DNA of 5,945 nt from the NCBI GenBank assembly GCA_021848165.1, contig JAJZMW010000089.1, positions 1 to 5,945 on the forward strand. Direction: 5' to 3'. Shown piece after piece: positions 1 to 4,380 of this stretch. Source of the stretch: Thermoplasmata archaeon (lineage in GTDB: Archaea; Thermoplasmatota; Thermoplasmata; Lutacidiplasmatales; UBA184). Under the pieces are notes generated by a model. That model made no database searches, had not been told where the DNA came from, and saw nothing but the letters and a program-made list of their open reading frames with translations. Position 1 is the stretch's first letter. Each line of letters begins with the position of its first letter. A program made the position numbers and the translations under genes.

Positions 1-2
1 AC

Positions 3-674
3 TTCCGACGGATGCGGCGGGAAGTGATCCGGCTCAGCGAGCGCTACGGGGTGCGGTCCGCCCTCCTCTCGGTCGACATGCCGATCCATCGGATCCTCGA
101 GACCTCGCGCGAGGCGATCCGGGCGACCGGCGCGCCGGAGACCCTCCTCCTCCGCTACGAGGCGGAGTTCCATCGCCTCATCGACGGGATCGAGATGGAG
201 GCGCTCGATCGGACCGTCGTGCGCCCCGGCGCGCTCGAGCTCGTGCGCGGGCTGCGGGAGCGCCACTTCCGCATCGGCGTGCTCACGCGGAGCTCGGAAG
301 CGTTCGCGCGGGCCGCGCTCGTGCGCACCGATCTCGCCGAGTACTTCCCCTACCTGCGGACCCGCAGCGCCCCCGGGCCGACCAAGCCGTCCCCCGAAGC
401 GCTCTGGCATCTGCTCCAGGAGATGGGCGTCCCGGTCGAGCGCGCGCTCTACGTCGGGGACCACCTCTTGGACGCCGAATGCGCGACCCGAGCGGGCGTC
501 CGCTTCTACGCGGTCCTTCCCGACCCGAGCGAGTCGACGGAGATGTCGACCGACCGGTTCCTCGCCGGCGGCGCGGAAGCCGTGGCCCACGATCTCCCCG
601 AGCTCTCCCGCCAGCTCAACGTCGCCGTGCCCTCGACCGACCCGCACGCGGTCGCGGGCGGGCCCCCGACGTGA
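3..674 (+). CDS. HAD-superfamily hydrolase (phosphoglycolate-phosphatase-like), 5' end cut by window
   Basis: Cytosolic HAD phosphatase; the substrate cannot be named. Counting from the ATG at 12, the visible protein has a helical cap region (about residues 1-65), then motif II (VLTRSS, T92), motif III lysine (GPTKPSPEA, K125) and motif IV (YVGDHLLDAE, G149/D150/D154), in the order and spacing of the subfamily with a cap between motifs I and II. Motif I (DxDxT), which carries the nucleophilic aspartate, is absent. The frame stays open to the window edge (codons for F-R-R before the ATG), so the real start is upstream and probably only about 15-25 residues are missing; the ATG at 12 is internal. 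The stop is TGA at 672-674. The last 15 or so residues, rich in P, G and A, look like a disordered tail. The gene converges with the flavoprotein gene across 27 nt. Sure of the superfamily, unsure of the subfamily. Confidence 0.85.
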   Translation, partial: FRRMRREVIRLSERYGVRSALLSVDMPIHRILETSREAIRATGAPETLLLRYEAEFHRLIDGIEMEALDRTVVRPGALELVRGLRERHFRIGVLTRSSEAFARAALVRTDLAEYFPYLRTRSAPGPTKPSPEALWHLLQEMGVPVERALYVGDHLLDAECATRAGVRFYAVLPDPSESTEMSTDRFLAGGAEAVAHDLPELSRQLNVAVPSTDPHAVAGGPPT

Positions 675-700
675 GCCCCGCGGGCCGGGATCCGCGATCC
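675..700. terminator. Two small tandem hairpins in the convergent gap (weak)
   Basis: The 27-nt gap between the two convergent stops holds two inverted repeats, each with the loop CGC: GCCC/GGGC (675-678 with 682-685) and GGATC/GATCC (688-692 with 696-700). Being symmetric, they could form in transcripts from either side and act in bidirectional termination or 3'-end protection. There is no T-rich tract, which archaeal intrinsic terminators normally need, and short GC-rich palindromes arise easily in this composition. Confidence 0.2.
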
Positions 701-701
701 G

Positions 702-1697
702 CTACAGGTAGTAGGCGTAGGCGTGGATGACGGCCCGCTCCGCGGTCGCCCACGCTTCGGGGATCTGGTTCCATCCGTTGCGGAGGTCGCCGACGCAGTA
801 GAGCCCGGGGATCGCCGCGCCGTCCTCGTCGGCCAGCACGCGGCAGTCCTCGTCGGTGACGACGTACCCTTCCGCGTCGATGCGCGCCCCCAGCGCGCGC
901 GGGAGGGCGGCGTGCTGGTCGTACCACCCGAGCCCGCTGAACCCTTTGTCGTAGCGGCGCAGGCTCCCGTCGGCGAGCCGGACGTGGAACTCCTTCTCCC
1001 GCAATCCTTCGAAGCCGACGATCTCGGCGTCGCACGAGGTGATCCCCGCCGCGCGAAGCGCGGCGCCCAGCTCCCCCTTCTCCGGCTCGGCGACGCCGTC
1101 CAGGAGCGGGCGGCCCATCGTCAGGAGCTCGACCGAGCGGGGACCGAAGTGCGGGAGGTCGAGCGCGGTGAGCGCCGCGGTGGCGTCGTGACCGAGGACG
1201 GCGACGCTCTTCCCCGGGAGCGTGTGGCCGTCGCACAGGATGCAGAAGTCGACGATCCCCTGGTTGGCCCACGGGAAGATCGGGTCGATCTCGCCGCCGA
1301 TCACCGGCATCCGGTCGACGACCCCGAGCGCGAGGACCGCGGCGCGGGCCGAGACCTCGTGGGTCTGCCGGAGCCACTCGAACCGCGCGGTGTAGCCGCG
1401 CTCCGTCCGCACGAGGCCCGTGGCGAGGGCGGGGGTGACGTAGGTGACGCGCGACTCGACCTGGCGCAGCGCCGCGATCTGGTGGTCGAGCAGCTTGTGG
1501 CCCGAGATCCCGGCGGGGAACCCGGGGATGTTGTCCATCCGCGGGGCGTAGTAGGAGCGGCCGTACTTCGGCCCCCGATCGACGAGCAGCGCGGAGTAGC
1601 CGAGCAGGCCGGCCTTGAGGCCCGCCGCCAGGCCGGCGTGCCCCCCCCCCAGGATCACCAGGTCGTAGGACTCCTGGAGACGAGGGAATCCGGGCAC
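702..1697 (-). CDS. Thioredoxin-reductase-like FAD flavoprotein with CxxC, atypical NADPH site
   Basis: Two-domain flavoprotein of the thioredoxin reductase (COG0492-type) fold, 331 aa, close to the family's usual 310-340. The N-terminal FAD Rossmann motif is ILGGGHAG (G17-G22), followed by a DNIPGFPAGISG stretch (55-66) that matches the family's NxPGFP segment. The redox pair is C152/C155 in FCILCDGH, matching the CATCDG site of thioredoxin reductase. The C-terminal FAD motif is GLYCVGDLRNGWNQ (298-311). The NADPH domain is odd: where GGGDSA is expected it has GHDATA (169-174), and the HRRxxxR phosphate-binding motif is replaced by TMGRPLL. The donor may therefore not be NADPH; ferredoxin-dependent reductases and GliT-type dithiol oxidases are alternatives. 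The chosen start is GTG at 1697, 20 nt after the permease stop and 10 codons before the first strand. No clear ribosome-binding site precedes it, and no nearer ATG or GTG fits. Probably co-transcribed with the permease. Confidence 0.87.
   Translation of the reverse strand: MPGFPRLQESYDLVILGGGHAGLAAGLKAGLLGYSALLVDRGPKYGRSYYAPRMDNIPGFPAGISGHKLLDHQIAALRQVESRVTYVTPALATGLVRTERGYTARFEWLRQTHEVSARAAVLALGVVDRMPVIGGEIDPIFPWANQGIVDFCILCDGHTLPGKSVAVLGHDATAALTALDLPHFGPRSVELLTMGRPLLDGVAEPEKGELGAALRAAGITSCDAEIVGFEGLREKEFHVRLADGSLRRYDKGFSGLGWYDQHAALPRALGARIDAEGYVVTDEDCRVLADEDGAAIPGLYCVGDLRNGWNQIPEAWATAERAVIHAYAYYL
1641..1650 (-). repeat. G10 homopolymer inside the FAD-binding motif codons
   Basis: Ten consecutive C on the + strand (G on the coding strand) span the last base of a CTG codon and three GGG codons that encode the glycines of the ILGGGH motif. 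The reading frame is correct on both sides at this length. Such tracts are prone to polymerase slippage and to sequencing error. Confidence 0.9.
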
Positions 1698-1717
1698 AGG
1701 ACGGCGAGCGAGCGAGC

Positions 1718-3049
1718 CTATTTCGCCGTTGGCGTGCCGGGCGGCGGCGCCGAGGGGCCCCCCCTCGGCTGGCGGACAACGTAGGCGACGAGCGCCGCCG
1801 CCGTCACCGCCGCGGCGACGAGGAGGAGCGGGCCCACGAACGGCGCGACGACGAGCGAGGTCCCGAGCGAGATCGCCGGGATCATCCATCGCCGCCGCCC
1901 GGCCAGGGGGGGCCGGAGGCGCACGCCGGCCGCCGTCCCGATGACGTAGACGAAGATCGCCGTCCCGCTCGAGACCAGCAACGCCGACTCGAGGTCGACC
2001 GCGAGGACGTAGTATGCGACGAAGACCCCGGAGAGGATCGCGAAGAGAACGAGCAGGGCCCGGCCGGGGGCGCCGCTCGCGGGGTCGAGCCGGGCCAAGC
2101 TCCGCGGGAACGCGCCGTCCTTCGCCGCCGCGTAGAACACCCGGCTCATGCCGGTCGTGTAGGCGTTCACCACGCCGAAGATGATGAGCGCGGCGAGGAG
2201 CGCGGTGCCCATCGCCCCGTACGGCCCGACGACGTTGCCGAGGAGCGCGGCGAACGGTGCGACGCCGCCGCCGGAACGATACGCCCCCGTCCCGATCGTC
2301 ACGACGGCGACGCCGACGTAGAGAGCGGCGATCACCGCGACGCTCGCGCCGATGCTCCGGGGGAGATCCCGCCGTGGGTCCTGGAACTCCTCCGCCACGT
2401 TCGAGACGTTCTCGTAGCCGAGGAACGACCAGACGATGAGCGCGGCCGCGGTCCCGATCGGCGCGATCCCGTTCGGAGCGAACGGAACGAAGTTGCCCGC
2501 CGAGACGCGGAGTCCGGAGAGCGCGATCGCGGCGACGAGGAGGCCGACGATCGCGACCAGGACGGCGAGCTGGACCCGGCCGCTCAGGAGGATCCCGCCG
2601 TAATTGATCAGGAACGGCACGGCGACGATCGCGTAGCCGAGGAGGAATGTCTCGGGGCGCGTGAGCGGGAACGCGTAGCCGAGGTAGGAGGCGGCGATCA
2701 GCGCCACCGCCGGGGCCCCCGTGACCATCCAGAGGGCGAAGAGCCACCCCGTGACCTGGGCGACGCCCGGGCCGAACGCCTCGCGGGCGAACCCGTAGAT
2801 CCCGCCGGCTTCGGGGTGACGCGCCGACAACGCGGCGAAGGTGAGCGCGAACGGCAGGCTCGCGGCCGCGATCAGCGCCCAGGCGATGAGGGACGCCGGC
2901 CCCGCGAGGTCGGCCGCGAGCCCGGGCAGGACGAGGATCCCCGACCCGAGCACCGAGCTCACGTAGAGCGCGATCGCGTGGCGACGACGCAGGGTGCGAC
3001 GGAACGTCGCTCCCTCGCGCCCGGCCGCCGCGACCGAGCCCGGGGTCAT
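1718..3049 (-). CDS. APC-superfamily amino-acid permease
   Basis: Integral membrane amino-acid transporter, 443 aa, with about 12 hydrophobic segments. The N-tail of ~23 residues is basic near the membrane (FRRTLRRRH), fitting a cytoplasmic N-terminus. TM1 carries the unwound substrate-binding motif SSVLGSGILVLPG (31-43), followed by the TM2-TM3 loop signature RHPEAGGIYGFAREAFGP (77-94). TM6 has the signature WSFLGYENVSNVAEEFQDPRRDLP (207-230). Further helices lie at about 240-255, 278-298, 331-350, 356-375 and 388-426, and a Pro/Gly-rich C-tail follows. The TM1 and TM3 regions recall the YjeH type (methionine and branched-chain amino-acid exporter), from memory only; direction and substrate are not determined. 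The start is ATG at 3049: an in-frame ATG 45 codons upstream would add a hydrophilic, Arg-rich extension across the promoter region. The flavoprotein gene follows after 20 nt, so an operon is likely. Confidence 0.9.
   Translation of the reverse strand: MTPGSVAAAGREGATFRRTLRRRHAIALYVSSVLGSGILVLPGLAADLAGPASLIAWALIAAASLPFALTFAALSARHPEAGGIYGFAREAFGPGVAQVTGWLFALWMVTGAPAVALIAASYLGYAFPLTRPETFLLGYAIVAVPFLINYGGILLSGRVQLAVLVAIVGLLVAAIALSGLRVSAGNFVPFAPNGIAPIGTAAALIVWSFLGYENVSNVAEEFQDPRRDLPRSIGASVAVIAALYVGVAVVTIGTGAYRSGGGVAPFAALLGNVVGPYGAMGTALLAALIIFGVVNAYTTGMSRVFYAAAKDGAFPRSLARLDPASGAPGRALLVLFAILSGVFVAYYVLAVDLESALLVSSGTAIFVYVIGTAAGVRLRPPLAGRRRWMIPAISLGTSLVVAPFVGPLLLVAAAVTAAALVAYVVRQPRGGPSAPPPGTPTAK
1749..1769 (-). 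other. Strong GC hairpin near the 3' end of the permease gene
   Basis: A perfect 9-bp inverted repeat (GCCGAGGGG with CCCCTCGGC, 3-nt loop) lies inside the permease coding sequence, ending about 29 nt before its stop and about 50 nt before the flavoprotein start. It encodes part of the Gly/Pro-rich tail. In mRNA it would be very stable and could affect processing, decay or the relative expression of the two genes. No U tract follows, so it is not a typical intrinsic terminator. The structure is seen; the role is speculative. Confidence 0.5.
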
Positions 3050-3107
3050 CGAATCCGCACGGCCGGACTCCGTAGCTTCCCTCGGGCCGCGGATGCGCGC
3101 GCCGGTC

Positions 3108-3115
3108 GGATAAAC
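3108..3115 (-). promoter_or_regulatory. Candidate archaeal TATA box for the permease-flavoprotein operon
   Basis: Read on the minus strand this is GTTTATCC, an A/T island in otherwise GC-rich DNA, centred about 62 nt upstream of the permease ATG. With the usual ~26-nt distance from archaeal TATA box to transcription start, the leader would be about 35-40 nt. A BRE is not obvious. It shares TTATCC with the plus-strand candidate. Confidence 0.4.
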
Positions 3116-3185
3116 GTGCGGAGAGGTCGCGGAACGGCCGACGAGGGGACCGGATCGCGCGTCGCGCGGGGACGCGAAACGCAAT

Positions 3186-3193
3186 CCTTATCC
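3186..3193 (+). promoter_or_regulatory. Candidate archaeal TATA box for carAB
   Basis: CCTTATCC is preceded by the A-rich stretch GAAACGCAAT, which could include a BRE. The box is centred about 42 nt before the carA GTG, so a transcript starting ~26 nt downstream would have a leader of only about 15-18 nt, consistent with the lack of a Shine-Dalgarno motif. The match to the TTTATA consensus is partial. Confidence 0.4.
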
Positions 3194-3213
3194 TCCCCGC
3201 CCATCCTCGGTGC

Positions 3214-3228
3214 CGCTGGGTTCCAGCG
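3214..3228 (+). other. Inverted repeat immediately before the carA start codon
   Basis: CGCTGG and CCAGCG form a perfect 6-bp stem with a GTT loop, ending 3 nt before the GTG start. It falls where the promoter candidate predicts transcription to begin, so it could be either an operator at the start site or a hairpin at the mRNA 5' end that limits ribosome access. The repeat is certain; its role is not. Confidence 0.4.
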
Positions 3229-3231
3229 ACC

Positions 3232-4380
3232 GTGACCCACGCCTCCGAGCGCGACGCTCTCGGGGGGACGCTATTTCTCGAGGACGGGACCCGGTTCGAC
3301 GGGTTCGGGTTCGGCCGCGCGACGCGCCGCTGCGGCGAGGTCGTCTTCACCACGGGGATGGCCGGGTATCCCGAGTCGCTGACGGATCCGTCGTTCCGCG
3401 GTCAGATCCTCTCGTTCACCTACCCGCTGCTCGGCAATTACGGGGTGCCGGCCGGGACGCCGTTGGACGCCTACGGTCTGCCCGATGGGTTCGAGTCGGG
3501 GTCGATCCAGGTCCGCGGCATGATCGCGCGCGGGATCACGCCGCCCCACCACTGGAAGAGCGCGCGCAGCCTCCCGCAATGGCTCGACGAGGAGGGCGTC
3601 CCCGGCGTCCGCGGGATCGACACGCGGCTCCTCACGGAGCACCTGCGCGAGCACGGCGTGGTCCGCGGGGTCATCGACGTCGCCCCGATCGACGAGCGAC
3701 CGTCGGACGACGAGCTGCGGGCGAGCCTCGCGCGCGCCCCCGACTACGCCGACGAGGAACTCGTCGCCGAGATCTCCCCGCCCGAGCCGACCGTCCTCGG
3801 GCCCCGCACCGCCCCGCTGGTCGCCGTGCTCGACTGCGGGGTGAAGGCGAGCATCCTCCGCGCGCTCCTCGATCGGCGGCTCGCGGTCCTGCGGGTCCCG
3901 TACAACGCGCCGATCCCCGACCGTTGGGGCGGGCGGCGGATCGCCGGCCTCCTCGTCGGGAACGGGCCCGGCGACCCCGAACGCCTCGGCACGACGGTCG
4001 AGGAGCTCCGCCGCCCGAGCGTGCGCCGCCTGCCGACGCTCGGGATCTGCCTCGGGATCCAGCTCCTCGCCATGAGCCGGGGGGCGAGCACCTTCAAGCT
4101 CAAGTTCGGGCACCGCGGGCAGAACAAGACGATCGTCTTCCCGGACGGCCGCGCGCTCATCATGAGCGAGAACCACGGCTACGCGGTCGACCCGAAGACG
4201 CTCGGCCCGACCGGGCTCGAGCCGTGGGCCACGAACCCGGACGACGGAACTTTGGAAGGGGTCCGGGACGCGACCGGCCGGCTCCTCGCGCTGCAGGGCC
4301 ACCCCGAGGGCCATCCGGGCCCGCAGGAGGCCGGGTTCGTCTTCGATCTCTTCGCGCGGAAGGTGCGCCGGCGCGCATGA
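3232..4380 (+). CDS. carA: Carbamoyl-phosphate synthetase small (glutaminase) subunit
   Basis: Hydrolyses glutamine and passes ammonia through an internal tunnel to CarB for carbamoyl phosphate synthesis (pyrimidine and arginine pathways, cytosol). It is 382 aa, the same length as I recall for E. coli CarA. The N-terminal small-chain domain covers about residues 11-150 (LFLEDGTRFDGFGFG; FTTGMAGYPESLTDPSFRGQ), and the class I glutamine amidotransferase domain about 195-378. The catalytic triad is intact: nucleophile C273 in LGICLGIQ, with H357 and E359 in LQGHPEG. Other family marks are NGPGDPE (244-250), KFGHRGQNK (291-299) and SENHGYAV (312-319). The residue after CLG is Ile (I276), where E. 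coli has a non-essential His. The start is GTG at 3232, which puts the first strand where family members have it; there is no clear ribosome-binding site and no competing start nearby. Its stop overlaps the carB start. Confidence 0.96.
   Translation: MTHASERDALGGTLFLEDGTRFDGFGFGRATRRCGEVVFTTGMAGYPESLTDPSFRGQILSFTYPLLGNYGVPAGTPLDAYGLPDGFESGSIQVRGMIARGITPPHHWKSARSLPQWLDEEGVPGVRGIDTRLLTEHLREHGVVRGVIDVAPIDERPSDDELRASLARAPDYADEELVAEISPPEPTVLGPRTAPLVAVLDCGVKASILRALLDRRLAVLRVPYNAPIPDRWGGRRIAGLLVGNGPGDPERLGTTVEELRRPSVRRLPTLGICLGIQLLAMSRGASTFKLKFGHRGQNKTIVFPDGRALIMSENHGYAVDPKTLGPTGLEPWATNPDDGTLEGVRDATGRLLALQGHPEGHPGPQEAGFVFDLFARKVRRRA
4358..4365 (+). promoter_or_regulatory. Shine-Dalgarno-like site for carB inside carA
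   Basis: GGAAGGTG ends 11 nt before the carB ATG; its AGGTG part matches the archaeal/bacterial GGAGGTG core. It is the only reasonable ribosome-binding site near a gene start in this window and supports ATG 4377. Together with the ATGA overlap it suggests reinitiation or coupled translation from carA. Confidence 0.45.

Larger units (their letters stand above)
3050..3231. promoter_or_regulatory. Divergent intergenic regulatory region between permease and carA
   Basis: These 182 nt separate two outward-facing genes and contain no supportable gene. The only AT-leaning patches are a GATAAAC element (minus promoter candidate), the stretch GAAACGCAATCCTTATCC (plus promoter candidate), and little else. 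A perfect 7-bp tandem repeat (TCGCGCG twice, 3155-3168) lies about 20 nt upstream of the plus-strand box and could be a protein-binding site or chance in GC-rich DNA. A hairpin sits directly before the carA start codon. Confidence 0.6.

Noticed and set aside
12..674. ATG at 12 as the true start of the HAD gene
   Set aside because: It would leave the protein without motif I, and the frame is open to the window edge; truncation by the window is the simpler explanation.
616..1779. 387-codon minus-strand ORF overlapping the flavoprotein in another frame
   Set aside because: Arg/Pro/Gly-rich frame-shifted copy of the flavoprotein gene with no independent motif.
723..1784. 353-codon ORF on the plus strand opposite the flavoprotein
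   Set aside because: Composition is Arg/Asp/Val/Glu-rich with no motif; it mirrors the codon pattern of the true gene on the other strand.
3050..3184. Longer permease start at 3184 (45 extra N-terminal residues)
   Set aside because: The extension is hydrophilic and Arg-rich, unlike APC N-tails, and would cover the best promoter candidate; the ATG at 3049 gives a normal tail of about 23 residues before TM1.
3046..3240. Possible small minus-strand gene (64 codons) in the divergent intergenic region
   Set aside because: It spans both promoter candidates, has no ribosome-binding site or motif, and its composition looks like non-coding GC-rich sequence.
702..3353. Single 883-codon open frame on the minus strand covering both the flavoprotein and the permease region
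   Set aside because: Only the C-terminal ~331 residues resemble a protein family. The upstream part is Arg/Pro/Gly-rich translation of the permease gene in the wrong frame, so it is a GC-driven readthrough frame and not a fusion protein.
3271..4314. 347-codon ORF opposite carA
   Set aside because: Same antisense artefact; no recognisable domain and Arg/Glu/Pro-rich.
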